A DNA stretch of 6,476 nt, taken from the NCBI GenBank assembly GCA_013815395.1, contig JACDGH010000151.1:1-6476 (forward strand). The letters run 5' to 3'. A program made the translations under genes and the position numbers. Below are positions 1 to 6,475 of the stretch, in pieces. Every line of letters starts with the position of its first letter. The first letter of the stretch is position 1. Below the pieces are notes generated by a model, which made no database searches, had not been told where the DNA came from, and worked only from the letters and a program-made list of their open reading frames with translations. The stretch is from Parachlamydiaceae bacterium. GTDB taxonomy: Bacteria; Chlamydiota; Chlamydiia; Chlamydiales; Parachlamydiaceae.

Positions 1-1
1 C

Positions 2-1231
2 TTTTTGCTTAAAGCTTCTTATAATCAAAGCATGAATGAAATCGTTAAGTTAATCGTCCAACCTCGTTGTGTCAAATGTATACAAAATCCCCATGCCTTT
101 ACATTTATTCCCAATTACTTTGCTGTTAATAGTGTTAAGAAGCCCTTGAAAGAGGGTCAAATGGGTCAAAATATTGTTCTTGATACCGCATGTATTAATC
201 ACTATTGGTTTGGAAGCTTGCAATGGTTGCACAATTGCAAAATCCCACGCAGAGAGAAATGGGGTATAAAATTGCGCCAAGAATCTCTAGAACAAATCAT
301 CGCTGCGCATAATATTGTGAAAGACGAGTCAATTCAAAAATTTGTTCCTGAGTTAAAGCAAAATATGGAGAAAACTAAGACTAAGAATGCTATTGAAACA
401 AGTCCTTCTCCAATAAGCACCTTTCCTACTTACAATGGATCTTTTATCACTTGTGATTTGATGGGACAATTAGGTAATCAATTTTTTCAAATAGCAACTG
501 CGACTTCTTTAGCCTGGGATTGCGGAGCCACAGCTGTGTTTCCTAGTTTAATTACTGAGAAGCAATTCAACATTCCATTAAATTATTCGAAAATTTTCTA
601 TCATTTAAATACCAATCAGCCAAACCTTCCTATTGACCATACTCATATAGAATCTAAGTTCTTTTACACTCCAATACCTATTCGCCCTAATATGTTAATT
701 AGAGGGTGGTTCCAATCTGAAAAATATTTCCGACATCATAAGCACGAAATTATGAGTTTGTTTGCTCCTCATTCAGAAATTATCGATTATCTGCATGAGA
801 AGTATGAGCATATACTTTTGCAAGAAAATACAGTCTCTATCCATTTACGTTCCTATGATATTGAAGATCCACAACATCTTGTTTACGAAAAATGTGGCAT
901 AGATTATTTCATGCGAGCAATTAATATTTTTCCTGAAGATAGTCTATATGTTGTTTTTTCAAATGATATTGAATGGTGTAAAAATAATTTCACAAATATT
1001 GCAAGAGAATTCATTTTTATCGAGGGTGAAGCACATTATCACGATTTATATTTAATGAGTATGTGCAAGCATAATATCATCTGCAATTCCAGCTTTTCAT
1101 GGTGGGGAGCCTATTTGAATAATAATCCTGACAAGATTGTGGTGGCTCCAGCAAAATGGTTTAATCCTCTGTATGAAGCCAAAGATAATAGCACAAAGGA
1201 TCTTATCCCAGAAGAATGGATGCGCATTTAA
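2..1231 (+). CDS. Fused glycosyltransferase, 5'-truncated: GT92-like tail plus GT11 (alpha-1,2-fucosyltransferase-like) domain
   Basis: The frame is open to the window edge, so the gene very probably starts upstream; the TTG at 5 is only the first possible in-window start. Residues below count from that TTG. Residues about 1-95 resemble the C-terminal end of GT92/DUF23-type glycosyltransferases: KLIVQPRCVK (15-24), NPH (28-30), then INHYWFGS (64-71) and KIPRREKWG (79-87). A lysine/serine/proline-rich linker follows (about 105-142). Residues about 146-408 form a full GT11 domain: MGQLGNQFFQIA (153-164), GWFQSEKYF (234-242), SIHLRSYD (278-285, the H-x-R-x-x-D donor-binding motif), VVFSNDIEWCK (316-326), and DLYLMSMCKHNII followed by NSSFSWWGAY (347-370). 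GT11 enzymes transfer fucose from GDP-fucose to sugar acceptors, so a cytoplasmic role in building a surface glycan is likely. No signal peptide or membrane segment is visible. The GT11 call is strong, the GT92 call moderate, and the substrate is unproven. Confidence 0.9.
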   Translation, partial: FLLKASYNQSMNEIVKLIVQPRCVKCIQNPHAFTFIPNYFAVNSVKKPLKEGQMGQNIVLDTACINHYWFGSLQWLHNCKIPRREKWGIKLRQESLEQIIAAHNIVKDESIQKFVPELKQNMEKTKTKNAIETSPSPISTFPTYNGSFITCDLMGQLGNQFFQIATATSLAWDCGATAVFPSLITEKQFNIPLNYSKIFYHLNTNQPNLPIDHTHIESKFFYTPIPIRPNMLIRGWFQSEKYFRHHKHEIMSLFAPHSEIIDYLHEKYEHILLQENTVSIHLRSYDIEDPQHLVYEKCGIDYFMRAINIFPEDSLYVVFSNDIEWCKNNFTNIAREFIFIEGEAHYHDLYLMSMCKHNIICNSSFSWWGAYLNNNPDKIVVAPAKWFNPLYEAKDNSTKDLIPEEWMRI

Positions 1232-1243
1232 ACAAAAAACTAA

Positions 1244-1308
1244 AAAACGATAAAAACGATATACATGTGTAATATAACGATAAGAAAGATGTGAATGATA
1301 TAACGATA
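1244..1308. repeat. Short ACGATA-type direct repeats
   Basis: The 9-mer AAAACGATA occurs twice in perfect tandem (1244-1252 and 1253-1261). The 11-mer ATATAACGATA occurs at 1272-1282 and again at 1298-1308. All four share the core AACGATA in the same orientation. The array begins 12 bases after the stop codon of the glycosyltransferase gene. It may be an A+T-rich slippage product or a cluster of protein-binding sites; the sequence does not decide between these. Confidence 0.5.
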
Positions 1309-1439
1309 TAACAATTGGGGCGATGTAAAAAAGTAGAAGAATGTTTAATTTAAATTCTAAGAGAATAGGGCATTTCAGGTTCTTAGGAAGAATTGGGGGC
1401 GGGATTTAGTAGGGTTTTATACTTTTGAGAGATAAAAGG

Positions 1440-1483
1440 GAAACGCAGAGGCGGAGAGAAACGCTGAGACGCTGAGAGCTAAA
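1440..1483 (+). repeat. Left arm of a 44-bp inverted repeat (CGCAGAG/CGCTGAGA type)
   Basis: This 44-base purine-rich block matches the reverse complement of 1611-1654 at 36 of 44 positions with no gaps. It is built of short sub-units: GAAACGCAGAG, GCGGAGAG, then two tandem CGCTGAGA units offset by nine bases (1462-1478). Its base composition is clearly richer in G+C than the DNA around it. Blocks of the style 'aacgcagagacgcagag' recur between genes in many environmental bacteria, which suggests a dispersed or mobile repeat. That comparison is from memory, not from a search. Confidence 0.75.
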
Positions 1484-1610
1484 TTATTTAATAGAATAAT
1501 CATAGTTTAGAGAAAGATCGGCAAAATTATGAACCCTGTTTAACTTAAGATTTATAAGTTTAACCTACTATTTTTTAAACTCTCAAACGTGTAAATTACT
1601 TATAATCAAT

Positions 1611-1654
1611 TTTAGTTCTCTGTGCCTCCGCGTTTGTCCCCGACTCTGCGTTTC
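1611..1654 (-). repeat. Right arm of the 44-bp inverted repeat
   Basis: Read on the minus strand, this block starts GAAACGCAGAG, identical to the first 11 bases of the left arm, and ends AACTAAA against AGCTAAA in the left arm. It lies 10 bases beyond the stop codon of the coiled-coil gene, so a transcript of that gene would run straight into it. The arms are separated by 127 bases of A+T-rich DNA. Together they have the outline of a small non-autonomous element of about 215 bp with long terminal inverted repeats. No flanking target duplication is evident, so two independent copies in opposite orientation are equally possible. Confidence 0.75.
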
Positions 1655-1664
1655 CCCTTAGCCT

Positions 1665-3461
1665 TTAAAATGCATCACTACCTTCTTGAACTTCAAGGTC
1701 AGGTGTTTTCTTGAGATTTATTTGGGCATTTTCTGCTATTTCAGCATTTAGACGCTCTATCTCAATTTGAAGCATCAGTTGATATGCTGTTAACTCCGTC
1801 TCACGCACCACAAAGGAAAGCTCTGCACTGGCCTTCTCAACTTGTGCTTGATGATTGTGCAATGTCAATTCTGCTTCATGACTAGCTTTTAAAGCTTCTA
1901 ATGCCAATTTATCTTCATTTAAAGCTTGCATCTCTTTTTGCAATCCATTCAATTCCAAATTCCTTTCTTCAAGTGCAATTTGAAGTTTGTCAACATCTGA
2001 TTGCTGCTGTGAACGGAGATGGGCAACAGCTTGATTAAGTTGTTCGATATATTGTTCACGAAAGACATATTTAAATTTAGTACTTGCAAGCTCTTTTGAA
2101 AGTGTTTCAATCTGCTGCAGTTGTTCCTCACTATAATTTTCGTGATTTTTTCGGCCAGCCAGAGCTTGTTCCAATTGTTCTTGCAGAAGAAGCCCTTTTT
2201 CACCTTCTCTATTAAATTTCTCATGCACATCAGCTAATTGAGCTGCAACCTCTTCGAGAGAAGATTGATAATAGGAGTGAATGATAGCAAGTGTCTCCTC
2301 GTAATCCTCCTCAGAAGCTAGTTTTTGTTGTTCCAAGCGGGTCTTTAAAGAAGCAAGCTCAGATGCTGAATTCTGTGACTCAAGGTTTAAAGATTTAGAG
2401 TGTTCTAGTTCATTCAACGCAGCTGTTAGATCATATTGAATTAGTGCTTGTTTCTGATGAGCTACAGCTAGTTGTGAAGAGAGTTCCACCGTAAAAATCT
2501 CTGAATTATTGTAATTATTTTCAAGCTCCCGAATGCGAGTTTCATTGATTTGAATTGCAGCGTGAGCCGATTGAAGCTCGTCATTTTTAAGAGCATCTAT
2601 AGAGGCATACTTTTCCTCAATTTGATTTAAAATATTATTGTGTTCATTTTCAAAGACTTCAATTTTTGTGATGAGATTTTTCTTTTCAGCTTCATAACTT
2701 TCAATTTTAGCTAACAGGTTGAGTTTTTCGCTCTCATACAGCTCCATTGTCACAAGCAGATTTTGTTTTTCCTTCTCATTAGATTCTATTTTAGCTTCAA
2801 GAGTTTGGTTTTCATTCGCATACAAATCTATTTTAGCAATGAGATTTTTTTTATCATTCTCATGCGACTCAATTTTTGATAAGTAATTTTGATTTTCAGT
2901 CTTATGCGATTCCATATTATTTAAAAGGGTCTGCTTGTCAGCTTCATAAGTAACTGTCAATTGATCTAGATTTCGCTTTAAACTATTAATCTCATTTTCA
3001 TGAGTAGTGCGGTTTGCATTAAGTAAAGAATTCAAAGCATTAGAAGAAACTTCGAGATTAGCAATTTGCTTGTTAGTTGCAGCCAATTCTTTTTCTAATC
3101 CTTTGAGGGAATTTGAAAGCTGGTTATTGAGCTTTTCTTTTTCAGATAAAAGCTGTCCCAACTCAGCAATCTTATTTTGATCTTTAGGATGTGAAGAGCG
3201 AAATAGTTGAGCTTGATATTCTTTAAATTTGCGAGCCGTGGCTTGAACTTGTTTTCTAAGGCTTTCGATCTCGGCCGATTGATTTTTTTCATTCGATGTA
3301 TTTAGATTCGATTGATCGATTGTATAAGCAGACTTCTCTATTTCTGCAGAAAGAGGCATATTCGTATTGATAGCAACTGTTGCTATGCAAGCAAATACAC
3401 CTATAGCCACGTGAGATCTATTGTAATGCGATTTTAGAAAGGGAATTGGTATGAGAGGCAT
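1665..3461 (-). CDS. Long coiled-coil protein with N-terminal signal or anchor and 14-residue tandem repeats
   Basis: The protein has 598 residues and I recognise no family. The start is set at the ATG at 3461-3459 because a GGAG ribosome-binding site lies six bases upstream; the in-frame TTG at 3473 overlaps that site and is unlikely. A basic N-terminus (lysine, histidine and arginine at residues 10-17) precedes a hydrophobic stretch, VAIGVFACIATVAI (18-31), and then PLSA (36-39). This fits a signal peptide or membrane anchor. From about residue 60 to 580 the chain is rich in E, K, Q, N, L and A with heptad spacing, as in a long alpha-helical coiled coil. Residues 165-276 are eight tandem 14-residue units such as LLAKIESYEAEKKN. 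There is no Walker A motif or hinge, so it is not an SMC/Rad50 ATPase. An envelope-tethered structural protein or a secreted effector would fit, but function is unknown. It is divergent from the SNF2 gene. Confidence 0.85.
   Translation of the reverse strand: MPLIPIPFLKSHYNRSHVAIGVFACIATVAINTNMPLSAEIEKSAYTIDQSNLNTSNEKNQSAEIESLRKQVQATARKFKEYQAQLFRSSHPKDQNKIAELGQLLSEKEKLNNQLSNSLKGLEKELAATNKQIANLEVSSNALNSLLNANRTTHENEINSLKRNLDQLTVTYEADKQTLLNNMESHKTENQNYLSKIESHENDKKNLIAKIDLYANENQTLEAKIESNEKEKQNLLVTMELYESEKLNLLAKIESYEAEKKNLITKIEVFENEHNNILNQIEEKYASIDALKNDELQSAHAAIQINETRIRELENNYNNSEIFTVELSSQLAVAHQKQALIQYDLTAALNELEHSKSLNLESQNSASELASLKTRLEQQKLASEEDYEETLAIIHSYYQSSLEEVAAQLADVHEKFNREGEKGLLLQEQLEQALAGRKNHENYSEEQLQQIETLSKELASTKFKYVFREQYIEQLNQAVAHLRSQQQSDVDKLQIALEERNLELNGLQKEMQALNEDKLALEALKASHEAELTLHNHQAQVEKASAELSFVVRETELTAYQLMLQIEIERLNAEIAENAQINLKKTPDLEVQEGSDAF
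2634..2969 (-). repeat. Eight tandem 42-bp units encoding 14-residue coiled-coil repeats
   Basis: Eight consecutive 14-residue units lie inside the coiled-coil gene, residues 165-276 counted from the ATG at 3461. Examples are LIAKIDLYANENQT, LEAKIESNEKEKQN, LLVTMELYESEKLN, LLAKIESYEAEKKN and LITKIEVFENEHNN. The consensus is roughly L-L-x-K-I-E-S-Y-E-x-E-K-x-N. The first unit, LDQLTVTYEADKQT, is the most divergent, and a decayed ninth (ILNQIEEKYASIDA) follows the array. Fourteen residues are exactly two heptads, so units can be gained or lost without breaking the coiled-coil register. The DNA copies have diverged, so the array is not a recent expansion. Confidence 0.8.
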
Positions 3462-3467
3462 GAAAAT

Positions 3468-3471
3468 CTCC
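3468..3471 (-). promoter_or_regulatory. Ribosome-binding site that fixes the coiled-coil gene start
   Basis: On the minus strand GGAG lies six bases before the ATG at 3461-3459. Its first G is the last base of the alternative in-frame TTG start codon at 3473-3471, so that TTG cannot use it. This places the start four codons downstream of the longest reading. Confidence 0.75.
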
Positions 3472-3500
3472 AATTGTTTTTATATTTCAGGATGTAACAG

Positions 3501-3530
3501 ATAATAGTTTCAAAATTAAAATTCAAGCAA
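3501..3530 (-). promoter_or_regulatory. Candidate promoter of the coiled-coil gene
   Basis: Read on the minus strand, TTGCTT (3530-3525, three of six against the -35 consensus) is followed after 18 bases by TATTAT (3506-3501, five of six against the -10 consensus). Transcription would begin near 3494, giving a leader of about 33 bases before the ATG. The -35 match is weak and the DNA is A+T-rich, so this is a moderate call. Confidence 0.4.
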
Positions 3531-3533
3531 ATA

Positions 3534-3562
3534 TTGGCCTCAAATGCCTTTTCTGGTACAAT
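3534..3562 (+). promoter_or_regulatory. Candidate promoter of the SNF2 helicase gene
   Basis: TTGGCC (3534-3539, four of six against the -35 consensus), a 17-base spacer and TACAAT (3557-3562, five of six against the -10 consensus) form a good sigma-70-type promoter. Predicted transcription starts near 3569, so the possible GTG start codon at 3566 would lie before the message begins. This supports translation from the ATG at 3599. Confidence 0.55.
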
Positions 3563-3584
3563 ACTGTGCTTCTGCACCTGCTAT

Positions 3585-3588
3585 GGAG
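3585..3588 (+). promoter_or_regulatory. Ribosome-binding site of the SNF2 gene
   Basis: GGAG lies 10 bases before the ATG at 3599-3601, a slightly long but workable spacing. No comparable site precedes the upstream in-frame GTG at 3566. Confidence 0.5.
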
Positions 3589-3598
3589 TAAAACTTTT

Positions 3599-6328
3599 AT
3601 GGAAGAGTTATTTTATACGATCGATAAAAAACAATCCGGGCTTGATAATGCCTTAGTCATTAAGATTCAAATCGGTGTAAAGAACGGTCTTGCTTATCAA
3701 GCAATAAATTCAAATAAAATATTGACTCAAGAGGTTTTATTACGTGCAGCGGGTTCAAGGGACAGTGCGATTCTTCCTTTTTTAATAAAGGAGGAATTGG
3801 AATTTATTAGAAAAAAATTTTTGTATCCCGATAAAACAACCTCTTTTCAATGGGTACATATTGCTTATGGCAATACAGCCCAGGCATTAAAACTATTTGC
3901 CACCTCCGGCCGTCTCCATTTGAATGACAAACAAATCACAATTGATCTTTTTGGTAAAACTGAATTTTTTTATCAAGTAGATACTACGATTACTCCCCCG
4001 TCAATCAAAGGTGTTCTTAAAACAATTTCTCAAGAATTTGAAGTCAGCGCCTGCGAATTTATCTGTAAAGGGCCACCTCACTGGTTCATCAGAGGAATCA
4101 CCCTTAAATTTATCACTACAGAAATTTCCTGGAAAGATTTTAAATCTGCTTTTGAACAAGAAATTCGATCACCTCAAGATCTTTTTGAAGAAGCGCGAGA
4201 AGATTCTGAGGCACCTAGAGTGATTATTAATGCTGCTAATTACGAATTCCAGGAACGGGAACCACTTCCGATTCTCATGCTGAAAGATCGGCTTGGGGCT
4301 TTCGCTGATTTATGGATGGACTATGGGGATGGCTCTTTAGTCCCTTTACAAGAGCATTCAAAAACTATTCTCAACAAAGAAGGGATTGTGTTATGTAAGC
4401 GCTTACCTAATGTGGAGCATGGATGGGAAAAGGATCTATTGGAAACTGATTTCATCAAAAAGACGGTTGATTCTTCCCATTATTACTGTCCGGTCAACAA
4501 AGTTTTTAAAAGCATTGCTTTCCTGATTGAAATTGGTTGGCAAATACGCGACAGTAAAAATAATCTTGTTCTCATGCAAGGAGAGGCAGAACTCTTTACA
4601 GAAACTGATGCAAAGGCTATTTCAGTTAAAGGAAAAATACATTATGGCACTTTTGAAGCCGACCTTGCAAACATTATAGGCGCCTTTAATCGTCGCGAAC
4701 GCTTCGCACAGATCACTTCTGGACATGTGGCTTTATTGCCTAATAGTTGGGAGACGATAGGGTTAGATGCTCTAGTGGAAGAAGGCGAAATTGTTGGGGA
4801 CAGTATAAAAATAAATAAATCCAGGATAGGATCGCTTGCTAGTCTTTTCGAAACGCAACCTGGGCTAAGAGTGGATGCATCTTTAAAACAAATTAAAGAA
4901 AAGCTCGAATGTTTCGATGGTATTTCTACTGCACTTCCAGGTTCATCTTTTAAAGGTACTCTTCGACCGTATCAGCAGGAAGGATTAAATTGGCTATCCT
5001 TCCTTTTTGAATTTGGCTTTCATGGTCTTCTTGCTGATGACATGGGCTTAGGTAAAACGGTGCAAGTTTTAGCTTTTATTTCCAGATTAGAGCTATTCTC
5101 CCCTGTTCTTATCGGTATGCCGACTTCTTTAATTTTTAATTGGAAGAAAGAAATCGAACGTTTTTTGCCAGGTATTCACTATTTGGTGCACCATGGGGAC
5201 AATCGACCTACAACTACAGAAGCTTTAGATAAACCGCACATTATTTTGACGACTTACACCACTTTAAGATTAGATTTTGCTTTACTATCTCAATTAACCT
5301 TTGGTTATTTGATTCTTGATGAAGCGCAAGCTATTAAAAATGCTCACACTCAAACAGCTCAAAGTGTGCGGTTTCTAAACAGTCAATTTAGGTTATCTAT
5401 TACAGGAACCCCGATAGAAAATAATCTTTTAGAGCTTTGGTCCCATTTCAATTTTCTCATTCCTGATTTATTTTCGTCAGAAGAATCTTTCAAGGCAGAT
5501 ATACTAGCTGGAGCTTCTGATCCACGTTTTCTAAAACGGATAAAAAAAACAATCCGTCCTTTTATTTTAAGACGACGCAAGGAAGAAGTTGCCAAAGAGC
5601 TGCCTGAGAAGATCGAACAAACTGTGTGGATCGAAATGAGCGCTAATCAACGCGCTACCTATGAAGAATTTTTGTCGGGAGTACGCCGAAACCTTATTAA
5701 AAAGATTAATATTGAAGGGGTAGCTAAACATCGTATGGAAATTCTGGAAGCAATCATGCGATTGCGTCAAATTTGCTGTCATCCTATATTAGTCACTGCT
5801 CAAGAAAACAAGCCAACTAATGAAAGTGCGAAACTTGAGGCTCTGATAACTGATCTTGAAGTAGCCATAGCAGAGGGACGTAAGGTATTAATATACAGTC
5901 AGTTTACTTCCATGCTCTCCCTAATCTCTAAAAGATTAAAGGAGAATAATTGGAATTTCGTCTATCTGGATGGATCTACGCAAAACAGAGAAAAAGTTGT
6001 TAATGAATTTCAGAATAATCCCGATATTCCGTTATTTCTAATTAGTTTAAAAGCTGGAGGTATTGGTCTTAACCTAACCGCAGCAGATTATGTTTTTCTT
6101 TATGATCCGTGGTGGAATAACGCCGTAGAAAATCAAGCTATTGATCGTGCCCATCGCATTGGCCGTCAAGAGACAGTTATAGCTAAGCGCTATATTGTGC
6201 TTGAAAGCATTGAGGAAAAAATGATGAAACTCAAAGCCTCCAAAGCTTCTCTTGCGGCGGAATTATTAGATGAGGGCTTGGTCAGTGCAAATTTAAGTGC
6301 TGATGACCTTCTTTTTCTTTTAAGTTAG
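3599..6328 (+). CDS. SNF2-family DNA-dependent ATPase/helicase
   Basis: The protein has 909 residues from the ATG at 3599. That start is chosen over the in-frame GTG at 3566 because a promoter -10 box (3557-3562) would place the transcript start after the GTG. Residues about 1-450 form an N-terminal region consistent with the bacterial SNF2-associated domain. The ATPase core follows: LRPYQQEGLNWL (455-466), Walker A in DDMGLGKT (480-487, lysine 486), DEAQ box (574-577), TGTPIEN (602-608), RPFILRRRKEEV (653-664), KVLIYSQF (762-769), KAGGIGLNLT (818-827), and QAIDRAHRIGR (846-856) with the arginine finger. All the key residues are intact, so the enzyme should be active. SNF2 proteins use ATP to translocate on double-stranded DNA and remodel protein-DNA complexes; the exact bacterial role is unclear. 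No CxC...CxH SWIM zinc finger is visible, unlike in many bacterial relatives. It is divergent from the coiled-coil gene. Confidence 0.95.
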   Translation: MEELFYTIDKKQSGLDNALVIKIQIGVKNGLAYQAINSNKILTQEVLLRAAGSRDSAILPFLIKEELEFIRKKFLYPDKTTSFQWVHIAYGNTAQALKLFATSGRLHLNDKQITIDLFGKTEFFYQVDTTITPPSIKGVLKTISQEFEVSACEFICKGPPHWFIRGITLKFITTEISWKDFKSAFEQEIRSPQDLFEEAREDSEAPRVIINAANYEFQEREPLPILMLKDRLGAFADLWMDYGDGSLVPLQEHSKTILNKEGIVLCKRLPNVEHGWEKDLLETDFIKKTVDSSHYYCPVNKVFKSIAFLIEIGWQIRDSKNNLVLMQGEAELFTETDAKAISVKGKIHYGTFEADLANIIGAFNRRERFAQITSGHVALLPNSWETIGLDALVEEGEIVGDSIKINKSRIGSLASLFETQPGLRVDASLKQIKEKLECFDGISTALPGSSFKGTLRPYQQEGLNWLSFLFEFGFHGLLADDMGLGKTVQVLAFISRLELFSPVLIGMPTSLIFNWKKEIERFLPGIHYLVHHGDNRPTTTEALDKPHIILTTYTTLRLDFALLSQLTFGYLILDEAQAIKNAHTQTAQSVRFLNSQFRLSITGTPIENNLLELWSHFNFLIPDLFSSEESFKADILAGASDPRFLKRIKKTIRPFILRRRKEEVAKELPEKIEQTVWIEMSANQRATYEEFLSGVRRNLIKKINIEGVAKHRMEILEAIMRLRQICCHPILVTAQENKPTNESAKLEALITDLEVAIAEGRKVLIYSQFTSMLSLISKRLKENNWNFVYLDGSTQNREKVVNEFQNNPDIPLFLISLKAGGIGLNLTAADYVFLYDPWWNNAVENQAIDRAHRIGRQETVIAKRYIVLESIEEKMMKLKASKASLAAELLDEGLVSANLSADDLLFLLS

Positions 6329-6475
6329 TTATTTATGATCGTACTCACTGAGATCATCGCCAAATTCGATCCCCCTCTCGAGAATTTCACTGGCCGTTGC
6401 TTTTACGCTGACTAGTCCTTCAGAGAAACCAAGTAAACGCATTAAATGATCGACATAATTGACTTCAGTAAGTAA
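6329..6475 (-). CDS. C-terminal fragment of an unidentified protein, cut by the window edge
   Basis: An open minus-strand frame of 48 codons runs from the window edge to a TAA whose complement is at 6329-6331. It reads from LLTEVNYVDHLMRLLGFSEG through LVSVKATASEILERG to the acidic tail IEFGDDLSEYDHK. The composition is protein-like, with a plausible alternation of hydrophobic and charged residues, and the frame stays open to the edge, so I take it as the end of a real gene that begins beyond the window. I do not recognise the family. Its stop codon is immediately next to the SNF2 stop codon (6326-6328), with no base between, so the two genes converge tail to tail. Confidence 0.6.
   Translation of the reverse strand, partial: LLTEVNYVDHLMRLLGFSEGLVSVKATASEILERGIEFGDDLSEYDHK

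Larger units (their letters stand above)
1232..1664. other. 433-bp non-coding gap between the glycosyltransferase and coiled-coil genes
   Basis: The two flanking genes converge on this gap. It is very A+T-rich except for two G+C-richer blocks, which are the arms of an inverted repeat. From left to right it holds short ACGATA direct repeats (1244-1308), a 10-bp palindrome AATTTAAATT (1347-1356), the first inverted-repeat arm, an A+T-rich spacer, and the second arm ending close to the stop codon of the coiled-coil gene. A weak A+T hairpin (1539-1563, eight of nine pairs) lies seven bases before a T-run at 1571-1576 and could slow plus-strand transcription, but it is far from the upstream stop codon. 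I find no convincing small gene or RNA gene. Confidence 0.7.

Noticed and set aside
1341..1409. A 22-codon plus-strand ATG frame in the non-coding gap
   Set aside because: It has no good ribosome-binding site, is very short, and has an unremarkable composition (a glycine/isoleucine-rich end). It looks like a chance frame.
1539..1563. A+T hairpin (8 of 9 pairs, 7-base loop) followed by a T-run at 1571-1576, possible intrinsic terminator
   Set aside because: The stem is almost pure A+T with a mismatch, the T-run is seven bases away, and it lies about 300 bases beyond the glycosyltransferase stop codon. Too weak to call.
1433..1670. TAAAA on both sides of the inverted-repeat pair as a target-site duplication
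   Set aside because: The left copy (1433-1437) is near the arm, but the right copy (1666-1670) lies more than 10 bases from the arm end and overlaps the stop codon of the coiled-coil gene. Such a 5-mer is expected by chance in this A+T-rich DNA.
1665..3461. SMC/Rad50-type ATPase or a defence-system coiled-coil component
   Set aside because: There is no Walker A or B motif, ABC signature or hinge, and an N-terminal hydrophobic segment argues for export. The neighbours include no defence effector.
3599..6328. SNF2 helicase as part of a DISARM-like or other phage-defence operon
   Set aside because: The gene stands alone between a divergent coiled-coil gene and a convergent gene. No methyltransferase, nuclease or DUF1998 partner is visible in the window.
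6335..6400. Plus-strand ATG frame of 26 codons after the SNF2 gene (6335-6415) as a small gene
   Set aside because: It has no ribosome-binding site and lies opposite the longer minus-strand frame that runs off the window and reads more like protein.
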